Shown here one piece after another: positions 8,464 through 16,963 of a stretch of 64,000 nucleotides of DNA. Position 1 is the first letter of the stretch, and every line of letters starts with the position of its first letter. Made by a program: the position numbers and the translations under genes. Under the pieces are notes generated by a model. That model was not told the DNA's origin. It saw only the letters and a list, made by a program, of their open reading frames with translations, and ran no database searches. Source of the DNA: Kribbella capetownensis (GTDB taxonomy: Bacteria > Actinomycetota > Actinomycetes > Propionibacteriales > Kribbellaceae); contig NZ_SJKD01000010.1 in the NCBI RefSeq assembly GCF_004331485.1, forward strand, positions 124,001 to 188,000. The letters are read 5' to 3'.

Positions 8464-9221
8464 TGCAGGTCCAGCGTGTCGATGATCTGCAGGATCTCGT
8501 GCTGGCTGGAGCGACCGGTCTCCTTCACGATCTCGCCGTCGGCCAGGTACAGGACCCGGTCTGCCATCGCGGCCGCGCGGGCGTCATGCGTGACCATGAC
8601 CGTGGTCTGGCCGTACTCGTCGACCGAGCCGCGCATCAGCGCCAGGATCTCGCCGCTGGTCCGCGAGTCCAGGTTGCCGGTCGGCTCGTCGGCGAACACC
8701 ACCGTCGGCCGTGACACCAGGGCTCGCGCGATCGCGACGCGCTGCTGCTGGCCGCCGGACAGTTCGGCCGGCCGGTGCTCGAGGCGGTCGGCGAGGCCGA
8801 CCCGCTCGACCAGGTTCTCGAAGTACTGCGGATCCGGCTTCGTGCCCGCGATCGTCAGCGGCAGCACGATGTTGTCGCGGGCACTGAGCATCGGCAGCAG
8901 GTTGAAGAACTGGAAGATGAAGCCGATGTGCTGACGGCGCAGCTTGGTCAGCGCGTCGTCACCGAGAGTCGTGATCTCGATCCCGTCGATCCGCACCGAG
9001 CCTGACGTCGGCCGGTCCAGCCCCGCCAGGATGTGCATCAGCGTGGACTTGCCCGAGCCGGACGGTCCCATCACCGCGGTCAGTTGCCCTGGATCGATCT
9101 GCACGCTCACGCCGCGTAGAGCCCGGACCTCGGTGTCGCCCTCGCCGTACACGCGGACGACGTCCTCCGCGTGCACCACCCCGGTGTTCGTGCGTGCTGC
9201 TGTCCCCTCCGTGCCGATCAT
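8460..9221 (-). CDS. ABC transporter ATP-binding protein (MacB/LolD type)
   Basis: A 253-residue ATPase with Walker A GPSGSGKST, signature LSGGQQQRVAIARAL, Walker B VVFADEPT and the H-loop MVTHD. The sequence VYGEGDTEVRALRGVSVQI at the N-terminus and IGFIFQFFNLLPMLSA in the Q-loop are typical of the LolD/MacB class. ATG 9221 follows a strong GGGAGGGG site. The gene is first in an operon with the FtsX-type permease, which it energises. Confidence 0.93.
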   Translation of the reverse strand: MIGTEGTAARTNTGVVHAEDVVRVYGEGDTEVRALRGVSVQIDPGQLTAVMGPSGSGKSTLMHILAGLDRPTSGSVRIDGIEITTLGDDALTKLRRQHIGFIFQFFNLLPMLSARDNIVLPLTIAGTKPDPQYFENLVERVGLADRLEHRPAELSGGQQQRVAIARALVSRPTVVFADEPTGNLDSRTSGEILALMRGSVDEYGQTTVMVTHDARAAAMADRVLYLADGEIVKETGRSSQHEILQIIDTLDLQ

Positions 9222-9296
9222 CGCCCCTCCCGACGGATCAGCGGCCCCCAGCCGATCGAATCGGTCCCCGGTCCCGAGTCTGCTCTCTTCCGGCGG

Positions 9297-10271
9297 TCAG
9301 ATCCAGCCCCGCCGGGCCGCGTGGAAGCCGAGCTGGAGGCGGGTGTCGGCGGAAACCAGGTCCATCAGGGCGCGGACCCGCCGCTGGACCGTGCGCATGG
9401 ACAGGTTGAGCTGGTTGGCCACCGCCTGGTCGGTCAGGCCGGCCAGGAGCAGACCGAGGATCTTGGCGTCGAGCTCGGGGAGACCGTCCGACGAGCCCTC
9501 GACCATGCCGTTCGTGCCGAGCACCAGAGGGAGTCCGTCGCGCCACACGCGGTCGAACAGGGCGAGCAACGCGTCGAGCATGCCGCTGCTGTGCACGATC
9601 AAGGCACCAATGGCGCCACCTGGTCCGGACAACAACGGGACGAGCGCGATGCGACGATCCACGATCAGCAACCGCATGGGCAGCTCCTGAACGACGCGAA
9701 CCTCTTCACCGGCGTTCAGTGAGTCGGACGCGGCGGCGAAGAATCCCGGCCGGTCGAAGGCGCTCCGCTCGATCATCACGCGATACCGGACTCCACGGGT
9801 GACGGCGGCGTCCTCCTCCTTGTTGTCCTCAGGCGGAACCACGGCGATGTCGGCCTTCACGAACCCGAGGACCTCCTCCCGCGCCGACATCTGCAGCTGG
9901 GCGAACCGCTGACCGACCGCGTTGGCGCCGCGGACGACGTCCACGACGTCGCTGATCGACCGCTCGGTGTCGGTGCCCCGGTAGACCTCGGCCAGCGACT
10001 CGATCTCGCGTTGCGCCCGCCGCAACTCCTCCTCGCGCTGGACCGCGAGTGCGGCGAGTGCGACCGAGGGCGGCGAGGCGACGTACCGATCCGTGCCGCT
10101 GCTGGACCGCGCGGCCAGGCCGAGCGTCTCCAACGAGGCCAGTGCCCGCGCCGCTTCGACCGGGTGGCAGGTGAGCCGGCTCGCCAGCTCGACAGCGTCG
10201 TACGACGGGACCTCGACGAGGGCCCGATAGGCGAATTCTTCGGAGTCATCCAGTCCGAGCACGTCGAGCAC
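9297..10271 (-). CDS. TrmB-like/LuxR-type helix-turn-helix regulator
   Basis: A 324-residue transcription factor. The N-terminal 75 residues resemble the TrmB winged helix (EEFAYRALVEVPSYDAVELASRL), a coiled segment follows (REEELRRAQREIESLAEVY), then a sensor domain, and the last 65 residues carry a LuxR-type helix-turn-helix (LLLAGLTDQAVANQLNLSMRTVQRRVRALMDL). The GTG at 10271 was chosen for its GGGAGG site four bases upstream; longer frames run into the divergent gene's promoter. Regulators of this build often sit beside secreted proteases, and here the gene is divergent from a subtilase, a likely target. Confidence 0.75.
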   Translation of the reverse strand: MLDVLGLDDSEEFAYRALVEVPSYDAVELASRLTCHPVEAARALASLETLGLAARSSSGTDRYVASPPSVALAALAVQREEELRRAQREIESLAEVYRGTDTERSISDVVDVVRGANAVGQRFAQLQMSAREEVLGFVKADIAVVPPEDNKEEDAAVTRGVRYRVMIERSAFDRPGFFAAASDSLNAGEEVRVVQELPMRLLIVDRRIALVPLLSGPGGAIGALIVHSSGMLDALLALFDRVWRDGLPLVLGTNGMVEGSSDGLPELDAKILGLLLAGLTDQAVANQLNLSMRTVQRRVRALMDLVSADTRLQLGFHAARRGWI

Positions 10272-10323
10272 GATGCCTCCCAGCAGACGGCGATGTGGCG
10301 GCTGGACCCTGGCGGGTACCTGA

Positions 10324-10393
10324 ATTGTCGCAATCTTGCCAGCACAGCCACCTCCTTCGCTGGCGGTTTTGCGATGGACTGACCGGCGACAAT
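10324..10393. promoter_or_regulatory. Inverted ATTGTCGC half-sites in the divergent promoter region
   Basis: ATTGTCGC at 10324-10331 and its complement GCGACAAT at 10386-10393 lie in the 145-bp gap between the LuxR-type regulator and the subtilase. They could be paired operator half-sites for the adjacent regulator controlling both genes, but eight bases at this distance could also occur by chance. Confidence 0.3.
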
Positions 10394-10416
10394 CCGTCCC
10401 GAAGGGTGTCCTCCCC

Positions 10417-13400
10417 ATGTTTTTCCGCTTCCTGGCGCGTAAAACCCCGGCCGGTCGCTTTCTGACCGGTGCCGCGGCCATCGCGTTGCTCGCGGCCGGC
10501 GCCGTACCCGCCGCCACCGCCGCTGTCACCCCGCCTACTCCGTCCACTGGGACTGCCCGGCCGACCCTGCCGGTGCAGGTCGACGCCGCCAAGGTCGTCA
10601 CCCTGATCACGGGGGACAAGGTGCAGTTGTCCCCGGCCGGCTCCGGACGCAGCAACGTCCGGTTCGTCCCTGCCGATGCCTCTGACGCCGGCTACGAGAC
10701 GCGCACGGTCGGCAAGGACCTGTACGTCGTACCCGACAGTGCCGCTCGGCTGGTGAACAGCGGCAAGGTCGACCAGGCGCTGTTCAACGTCAGCGGCCTG
10801 ATCCGGCAGGGGTACGACGACGCGTCCACCAACCAGATCCCGGTCATCGCGACGTACAAGCCGACAGCGCGGGCCGCTCAGCAGGCCGTCCCGGCTGGGT
10901 CCACCCGCACGCGCACCCTGTCGTCTGTCGGTGCCGCCGCGCTGCGGACCGACAAGACACAGGCTCACGACACCTGGCAATCCCTCTCGACCGGTCGGGA
11001 CGTCCAGAAGCTCTGGCTCGACGCGAAGGTCAGCAAGACGCTCGACCAGAGCGTCCCGTACGTCGGCGCCCCGCAGGCGTGGGCGGCCGGGTACGACGGA
11101 ACAGGTACGACGGTCGCCGTGCTGGACTCCGGCGTCGACGCGGAGCACCCGGATCTGATCGGCGCGGTCAAGGCGCAGCAGAACTTCACCGACAGCCCGG
11201 ATGTCGCCGACCACGACGGTCACGGCACCCACACGTCGTCGACCGTGGCCGGTCGCGGTGTGGCTTCCAACGGCAAGAACAAGGGCGTTGCCCCGGGCAC
11301 GCAACTCCTCGCGGGCAAGGTCCTGAACGACTTCGGTAGCGGCGAGCTGTCCTGGATCATCGCCGGGATGGAATGGGCCGTTGCCGAGGGCGCCGATGTG
11401 ATCAGCATGAGCATCGGTACGTCGGAGCCGGTCGACTGCACCGATCCGATGGCGGCCGCCGTCGACCGGATCAGCGCGGAGTCCGGCGTACTGTTCGTGA
11501 TTGCCGCCGGCAACCTCGGCGGTCCGTCGGAGGCCATCAGCAGCCCGGGATGCGCCGCCTCGGCGATGACGGTCGCGGCGACCGACCTGGCCCAGACCAC
11601 GGCCGACTTCTCCAGCCGTGGACCGGTGCTGGGCAACCACGCGGTCAAGCCCGACATCGCCGGGCCCGGTGTGGACATCACCGCTGCCCGGGCCGGTGGA
11701 CGTGGCGACCAGGCGTACGTCGACATGAGCGGTACGTCGATGGCGACGCCGCACGTGGCCGGTGCGGCGGCGATTCTCAAGCAGCAGCACCCGGACTGGA
11801 ACGGGCAGGAATTGAAGGCTGCTTTGCAGAACTCGGTGCGCTCCGAGAGCAAGGTCGGGATCTATGAGCAGGGCGCGGGTGAGCTTGACGTCGCCCAGGC
11901 GGTCGCTTCGACTGTGACCGGCCCTAGCACGGTCGATCTCGGGACCTTTGCTTGGCCGCACACTGCAGCGCAGAAGGTCACAAAGCAGTTCACTTACCGC
12001 AACAGTGGGACGTCACCGGTGACGCTGACGTTCGCGACCGATGCGCGCGGCAACAACGGGAGGCCGTTGCCGGATTCCCTGATTCAGTTCGGCGGGGGAT
12101 CGCTGACAGTGCCGGCCGGTGGGACTGCCGACCTTCCGGTCACCGTGGACCCGGCGGCCGCGTTGGACTACGGGCTGTACGGCGCGATCAGCGTCCGCGT
12201 GGTTGCTACCGGCAACGACGGACGGACGGTGGTGACGCCGTTCGGGTTCTACCTCGAGCCGCAGTACGTCGACGTCACCTTCGAGCTGATCGACCGCGAC
12301 GGGAAGCCGGCCGCGTCGATCAGTTCGCTGGATGTGTTCGACCTGGACAGCATCGCGGCGCAGCGGGTCGGGTTCGACGGTGCGGACCGCACGCTCCACC
12401 TGCGGGCCGGCACGTACTCGCTCGCCGCGACGATCGCCCACGACGGCGCGGACGGATTCGTCGACTCCTACGCGTTCCTCGGCGACCCCGAGATCACGCT
12501 GACTGAGAACGCCACGATCACGTACGACGTACGGTCCGCGGCCGAGGCCAAGGTGACGACGCAGCGCCCGAGCGAGCCCCGCGGCGGCAGCCTGACATAC
12601 GGTCGGATTGTCGACAACTGGATCCTCGCGTCGAGCCGCAGCTTCGGCCCGACGGTCTCGGCGGTCTACCTCGGTACGACGCCGAAGGTGCGCCGGGGCA
12701 CCTTCGAGGTGATCGAGGGGTGGCAGTACGGATCACCGGCCGGCGCCAAGTCGCCGTACCTCTACAGCCTCGCGTTCACGCACGAGCAGCAGGTCAAGGG
12801 GAAGCCGGATCATCGGGTCCGTGATCGGGATCTGGCGACGATCGATGCGACGTACTACACGCCGGGGAAGCCGTACAGCTACTCCGAGTACACCGACGTG
12901 TGGCGGCCGTGGAGCATCAACCTGATCCCGACGGGCACGCGCGGGACGGTGGCGGCGCCGACTCAGGTGCAGCACTTGGTGACGGCGGATCCGGACACCA
13001 AAGTGACGCAGATGGTCGGGCATGCGGATGCGATGGCGTGGCCGTTCGCGACGCTCATGACGTCGACGGCGACGGCGTACAAACCGGGGAGCCGGCACAG
13101 CGAGAGCTGGTACAAGGCCGGGCTGCGGCCGAGCATGGTGACCGATCAGACGACCGGGCAGAAGTACGCGCCGGCGGCTCGCGACGGGAACACGATCTGG
13201 AGCAACTTCCCGAGCTGGGCGGACACGCAGCCGGGTCACTTCTCGCAGCAGGGCTTCCTGGATCTCGGCGGGACGGAACTGCTGGCGGACGGGGTGTCGC
13301 TGGGGAAGTACGGGTTCTACGGTCAGGGCGTCTGGGACGTGCCGGCCGCGGCGACGAACCTCGAGCTCGTGTACGACCTGAACCGGTGGCAACGGGGCGA

Positions 13401-13797
13401 TTACAAGTGGGAGTCGCCGTCGACGGTCCAGACCAGGTGGAAGTGGAAGAGCTCGTCGGCTGACGCCGGGAAGCCGCTGCCGCTGCTGTTCCCGGACTAC
13501 GACATGGCGGTCGACCTGAACGACCGGGCTCCGAAGCTGCCGATCTTCCCGATCACGATCACGGCCGAGTCGGGGCACTGGTACAAGGCCGGCGTATTCA
13601 CCTCGGCGCGGGTGTCGGCGTCGTACGACGACGGTGCCAGCTGGACGCAGGTGCCGGTGCTGAACCTCGGTCGGAAGGCGGTGGCGCTGGTCAACAATCT
13701 GAAGGCGACCGACTTCGTCACGCTCAAGGTCGAGCTGACCGACTCCAACGGCACGTCGGTCACGCAGACGCTGAACCATTTCTACGGAATCCGCTAG
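10417..13797 (+). CDS. Large secreted S8 family serine peptidase (subtilase)
   Basis: A 1126-residue exported protease. ATG 10417 is preceded by GAAGGGTG; the signal peptide covers about residues 1-35 (FLTGAAAIALLAAGAVPAAT) and a propeptide follows to about 200. The catalytic triad is visible: Asp about 237 in AVLDSGVDAEHPDL, His about 269 in DHDGHGTHTSSTVAG, Ser about 441 in SGTSMATPHVAGAAA, with the oxyanion Asn in VIAAGN. The remaining 650 residues are beta-rich and unrecognised, perhaps accessory binding domains. It is monocistronic, facing away from the LuxR-type regulator and closed by a strong hairpin. Confidence 0.93.
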   Translation: MFFRFLARKTPAGRFLTGAAAIALLAAGAVPAATAAVTPPTPSTGTARPTLPVQVDAAKVVTLITGDKVQLSPAGSGRSNVRFVPADASDAGYETRTVGKDLYVVPDSAARLVNSGKVDQALFNVSGLIRQGYDDASTNQIPVIATYKPTARAAQQAVPAGSTRTRTLSSVGAAALRTDKTQAHDTWQSLSTGRDVQKLWLDAKVSKTLDQSVPYVGAPQAWAAGYDGTGTTVAVLDSGVDAEHPDLIGAVKAQQNFTDSPDVADHDGHGTHTSSTVAGRGVASNGKNKGVAPGTQLLAGKVLNDFGSGELSWIIAGMEWAVAEGADVISMSIGTSEPVDCTDPMAAAVDRISAESGVLFVIAAGNLGGPSEAISSPGCAASAMTVAATDLAQTTADFSSRGPVLGNHAVKPDIAGPGVDITAARAGGRGDQAYVDMSGTSMATPHVAGAAAILKQQHPDWNGQELKAALQNSVRSESKVGIYEQGAGELDVAQAVASTVTGPSTVDLGTFAWPHTAAQKVTKQFTYRNSGTSPVTLTFATDARGNNGRPLPDSLIQFGGGSLTVPAGGTADLPVTVDPAAALDYGLYGAISVRVVATGNDGRTVVTPFGFYLEPQYVDVTFELIDRDGKPAASISSLDVFDLDSIAAQRVGFDGADRTLHLRAGTYSLAATIAHDGADGFVDSYAFLGDPEITLTENATITYDVRSAAEAKVTTQRPSEPRGGSLTYGRIVDNWILASSRSFGPTVSAVYLGTTPKVRRGTFEVIEGWQYGSPAGAKSPYLYSLAFTHEQQVKGKPDHRVRDRDLATIDATYYTPGKPYSYSEYTDVWRPWSINLIPTGTRGTVAAPTQVQHLVTADPDTKVTQMVGHADAMAWPFATLMTSTATAYKPGSRHSESWYKAGLRPSMVTDQTTGQKYAPAARDGNTIWSNFPSWADTQPGHFSQQGFLDLGGTELLADGVSLGKYGFYGQGVWDVPAAATNLELVYDLNRWQRGDYKWESPSTVQTRWKWKSSSADAGKPLPLLFPDYDMAVDLNDRAPKLPIFPITITAESGHWYKAGVFTSARVSASYDDGASWTQVPVLNLGRKAVALVNNLKATDFVTLKVELTDSNGTSVTQTLNHFYGIR

Positions 13798-13804
13798 AAA
13801 CCGC

Positions 13805-13843
13805 GGAACGCCCCCGGGTCGTTGCCTTGACCGGGGGCGTTCC
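13805..13843 (+). terminator. Strong hairpin terminator after the subtilase gene
   Basis: GGAACGCCCCCGG at 13805-13817 pairs perfectly with CCGGGGGCGTTCC at 13831-13843 over a 13-base loop, starting seven bases after the stop codon. A 13-bp GC-rich stem without a long T-run is the usual form of intrinsic terminators in actinobacteria. Confidence 0.85.
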
Positions 13844-14148
13844 ACCGTACGGATGCTGGTGGCAGCCGTACCGACGTTTGTGGCATCGGACCGGGAAGCG
13901 CCTCACGGCGCGTGGCCGCTCGCAGCGGCTTATTTTGGGACCCGGGGCTTGCGCCGGCCCGACACCTCGAACAGTGTAACGGGTCCCAAAACCCCTTGTC
14001 CCGTTGACATCTCGGGCTTCAAGACGCCATACCACCCGATCCCAAACTGTGCAACCACAGCCTGGTTCTGGCGCGTTGCCCGCGGCGTGTGCCGCGGTCT
14101 CGCCGCGCTGCAGCAGGGGCCGCTGGGTGGGGTGATGTGCGCTGGGCG
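13844..14148. other. Gene-free stretch with a 12-bp inverted repeat
   Basis: No convincing reading frame lies between the subtilase terminator and the next gene. TTTTGGGACCCG (13933-13944) is perfectly complementary to CGGGTCCCAAAA (13980-13991), separated by 35 bases, and a further TCCCAAAC lies near 14040. The AT-rich ends of the repeat stand out from the GC-rich surroundings. It could be an operator pair, a hairpin or the trace of a small RNA gene. Confidence 0.45.
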
Positions 14149-14763
14149 CTACCAGAGTTGGCCGGCGCGTTCGGCGCGGGCCGCGGTCTGCAACTGATCC
14201 GCCGTCTCGACCAGCTTCGAGGCGGACAGCACCCGGTCGTGCCCGTCGTCGGCGAGATGCGCCCGCCCGGTCGCGACGATCCGCGCGAACGCCGCCGCCC
14301 GGTCGAGCGTGGTCGCGAAGTCTCCAGTCGCGACACCCCGCAGTACGGCGTCCACCATGTCCCGCACCTCGGTCGGTCCCGGCGGCTCGGCGACACCCGC
14401 GACCACCGCGTGCACCTCGGCGTATTTGCGCCCGGCGGCGAACTCGTACGACACCTCTTCAGCGTTGGAGTGCACCCACGACCGCAGCAGGTACAACCTC
14501 CACAAAGCACCCGGCAACGAGTCCGACGACGCATCCGACCACAGCTCAGCCAGTTCATCCAGCCCGTAGTCGTCCGCCAGTTTCACCACGCGAGCATGCA
14601 CCTCGGCATCCTCCGAGTCCCGCACGCCCCGCACCAGCAACTCAGCCGTCCGATGCGCCACCTCAGTCACCGTCGCGGGATCAGCAGCCCCCGGCAACGA
14701 CTCGAACAACTTGTTCCCCGGCATGATCGGCCGGCGCGGATTAGGACTACTCACACGCCCCAT
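14149..14763 (-). CDS. Conserved hypothetical protein
   Basis: A 204-residue soluble protein, largely alpha-helical by composition, without a domain I recognise. It has no signal peptide or membrane segment. Regions such as WSDASSDSLPGALWRLYLLRSWV and ASKLVETADQLQTAARAERAG give it normal protein-like composition and codon use. The ATG at 14763 is the first in-frame one without an extended upstream antisense overlap; an ATG at 14724 (PGNKLFESLPGAAD) is equally possible. It is transcribed away from the following small gene, with about 90 bp between them. Confidence 0.6.
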   Translation of the reverse strand: MGRVSSPNPRRPIMPGNKLFESLPGAADPATVTEVAHRTAELLVRGVRDSEDAEVHARVVKLADDYGLDELAELWSDASSDSLPGALWRLYLLRSWVHSNAEEVSYEFAAGRKYAEVHAVVAGVAEPPGPTEVRDMVDAVLRGVATGDFATTLDRAAAFARIVATGRAHLADDGHDRVLSASKLVETADQLQTAARAERAGQLW

Positions 14764-14851
14764 CGTGCCCGACCCCGCCCACCCCCGCACACCCACCCGG
14801 CCCGCCGCGCTCGGCGACGTACGTCACGTACGGTGATCCGGGTGTACGAGG

Positions 14852-15172
14852 TTGCAGGGGTGGTTCCGGTTGTGGTTCAGCTTCGATGATGACGAGGAGC
14901 TGGATCGGGAGGCGGAGTTTCTTCCGGAGCTGCCGGAGTTCGCGCAGCGGTTCGCGGGGTCGAACGTGGAGGTGCGGTGGCCGCGGCTCAACGGCGACTA
15001 CTTCCTGACGATCACCGGATACACCAATCAGCCACGGACGGACAGCGATGACCTGCACACCCTGCTGACAATGGTGAGCGAGCGGCCGGGTGTGGATGGA
15101 GAGCTGTACCGGATCAGAGGTGCCTTCGGAACGATCACTGCTGCGGCTCGCGAACTCAGGGTGGAGATCTGA
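14852..15172 (+). CDS. Small protein resembling polymorphic-toxin immunity proteins; 5' end possibly frameshifted
   Basis: A 106-residue acidic protein reading QGWFRLWFSFDDDEELDRE at its start. The GW-plus-acidic opening resembles small immunity proteins of polymorphic toxin systems (Imm7-like), a weak assignment. The only in-frame start is TTG 14852, directly abutting GAGG with no spacing. One base upstream of frame, GTG 14843 reads VYEV; removing one base in GTTGCAG would fuse this to the main frame and give VYEVQGWFRLWF, a normal-looking N-terminus. A one-base insertion is therefore suspected. No toxin gene is visible nearby. Confidence 0.5.
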   Translation: MQGWFRLWFSFDDDEELDREAEFLPELPEFAQRFAGSNVEVRWPRLNGDYFLTITGYTNQPRTDSDDLHTLLTMVSERPGVDGELYRIRGAFGTITAAARELRVEI

Positions 15173-15192
15173 GGGGTCGGTACAGTCGGGGT

Positions 15193-15591
15193 ATGGCGGG
15201 TGTTAACGGTGGGCAGGGGAAGCTGGCCAAGAACCTGGTCAAGTACGGCGTGCGGTATGGGCCGTTGGCGGTTGAGGCGTTCCGGCATGGGCGGGAGCCG
15301 GCTCAGCAGGCGATGCAGGCTGCGTTGGCGAAGCGGGCTGCGCGGAAGAAGGCGATCGAGCACGCGCTGACGGTGCGCGAGGGATCGCTGCTGAAGGTCA
15401 TTCGCGACGGGCAGGCGATCTTCTTCGTGTTCTCCGGCGACGCGATCGTCACGACGTACCCGCCCGTCCCCCAGAACACCTACCCCGACCTGCTCCGCCA
15501 CGCCGACCTCGACAAACGCGAACCCGCCGCCCTCCTAGCCACCCGCAAACCCAAATTCACCCCCCACCTCCCACACCTCCGCCGCCGCTAA
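15193..15591 (+). CDS. Conserved hypothetical basic protein
   Basis: A 132-residue protein rich in lysine and arginine (AALAKRAARKKAIEHAL), with a beta-strand core (LLKVIRDGQAIFFVFSGDAIVTTYPP) and a basic C-terminus. No signal peptide or membrane helix is seen and I recognise no domain. It starts at ATG 15193, 20 bases after the immunity-like gene, so the two may share a transcript. The basic helix suggests nucleic-acid or protein binding, but that is inference. Confidence 0.6.
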   Translation: MAGVNGGQGKLAKNLVKYGVRYGPLAVEAFRHGREPAQQAMQAALAKRAARKKAIEHALTVREGSLLKVIRDGQAIFFVFSGDAIVTTYPPVPQNTYPDLLRHADLDKREPAALLATRKPKFTPHLPHLRRR

Positions 15592-15651
15592 CCCACCCGC
15601 CGCCCTCAACCATCCGCGGGGCGTTGGACCGCCGGGGGCGACGTTCAGATC

Positions 15652-15734
15652 GACAGGAGGTGTCGGCCGGTGCGGTAGTGCACCCGAGCGCGCGCACGTT
15701 CTGTGTACGGCGTATCGCACGTGCACTACCTGTC
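15652..15734. repeat. Nested inverted repeats upstream of the ACT-GNAT gene
   Basis: GGTAGTGCAC (15674-15683) pairs perfectly with GTGCACTACC (15721-15730), enclosing 37 bases; outside it GACAGG (15652-15657) pairs with CCTGTC (15729-15734 region). The structure lies 120 bp before the next start codon in a 262-bp gene-free gap. It may be the terminator of the preceding gene or a regulatory structure. Confidence 0.45.
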
Positions 15735-15853
15735 CACCTGCACACCGAACGGTCTGCGCCCTGGGGAAGGTTGATGTGGGCGTAACAGTCCGGACCCGGT
15801 GGGGCAACAGAGGGGGTGGAAGGTAGGGACGTCGAACGAGGGAGGGCGTCCGC

Positions 15854-16963
15854 ATGTTGTGGAAGATCAGGACTGAGCTTGCCGATCGGCCCGGTGCGTT
15901 GGCTGAGCTGGCGGTGCGGTGTGGGGCGGATGAGATCAACATCCTGAGTCTCGAGGTGTTCACGGCCGAGGGTGGGGCCGTTGACGAGCTGGTGGTTTCG
16001 ACGGGCGTTGGATGGACGGCGGAGGCTTTGACCTCGCTGGCGGCTGAGGCGGGTTGCCGAGGGACGACAGTTCGCGCATGTCAGGCGGATGTGTTGAGTG
16101 ATGGGCCGACGCGGTACCTGCGCGCCGTACTGCGGCTGATCGACGACCCGGTGTCGGTGGATGACGAGTTGGGCGATCTGCAAGGGTTCGACGAGTACAC
16201 GCCGGCCGAGTGGGCTCGGGCCGACGTCCTGGTCGAGATCGCCGGTCGGCTGGCCGAGCGACTGCAGGAGACCGAAGGTCCGCGACCCGGCAGCGGTGAA
16301 CCCGAGCTGCGTACGGCGACCGTAGACGACGCTGAGGCGGTCGTCGCGATGCATGAGCGGTGCTCGTTCGAGAGCCGCACCCGGCGTTACCACGTACCCA
16401 TGCCGAAGCTGACCGCCCGCACCGCCCGCCACCTGTCCGCACCGGCGGGCGGCGTCTCGATCGTGGCGATTGTGGACGGCGCCGTCATCGGGATGGCGAC
16501 CGCCGCGCCCTGGGAGGAGCTCGGGCGTACGACGATGGAAGTCGCCGTACTGGTCGAGGACGGATGGCAGGGACGTGGTCTCGGTGCACAACTGCTGCGC
16601 CGAGTGATCGGTGCGGCGCGCAACCTCGGCGCGGACCGGGCCGTCTGTGTGGTGCAACCGGAGAACGTCGCGATGCTCCGCACGATCGAAGGCCTGCGGA
16701 TGCGGACCAGAGTGGTCCAGGACAGCGACAATCTGATGGTCACTGTCGCACTGTCCGACCAGAGCCTGTCGCATGCGGTGGATCGGCCGCCGGTGCAATA
16801 TCGTCGGAGTCGTGCCACCCCTTCCCACTGGTCGCAACCCGCACGGGCTGCTGGTCAATCTGCCCGCGAGCACGCGCTCGCCGCTCTTTCAGCTGTTCAG
16901 CCGATTCCTGGTCGCGCTGGGTCTGCTGACGGTGATGGTGCTGATCGTGGTGGTCGACCGTGA
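15854..16963 (+). CDS. ACT domain-GNAT acetyltransferase fusion protein
   Basis: A 369-residue protein. Residues 1-75 form an ACT domain (ELADRPGALAELAVRCGADEINILSLEVF), a fold that binds amino acids. Residues about 150-300 form a GNAT N-acetyltransferase with the acetyl-CoA loop VEDGWQGRGLGAQLLRRVIGAAR (Q/RxxGxG/A). Combined, they suggest amino-acid-controlled acetylation of a protein or small molecule. The start follows GAGGGAGG at good distance. After about residue 303 the frame reads into low-complexity sequence that overlaps the next gene's start by 152 bases; the natural end is probably earlier, so a lost stop or frameshift is suspected. Confidence 0.75.
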   Translation: MLWKIRTELADRPGALAELAVRCGADEINILSLEVFTAEGGAVDELVVSTGVGWTAEALTSLAAEAGCRGTTVRACQADVLSDGPTRYLRAVLRLIDDPVSVDDELGDLQGFDEYTPAEWARADVLVEIAGRLAERLQETEGPRPGSGEPELRTATVDDAEAVVAMHERCSFESRTRRYHVPMPKLTARTARHLSAPAGGVSIVAIVDGAVIGMATAAPWEELGRTTMEVAVLVEDGWQGRGLGAQLLRRVIGAARNLGADRAVCVVQPENVAMLRTIEGLRMRTRVVQDSDNLMVTVALSDQSLSHAVDRPPVQYRRSRATPSHWSQPARAAGQSAREHALAALSAVQPIPGRAGSADGDGADRGGRP

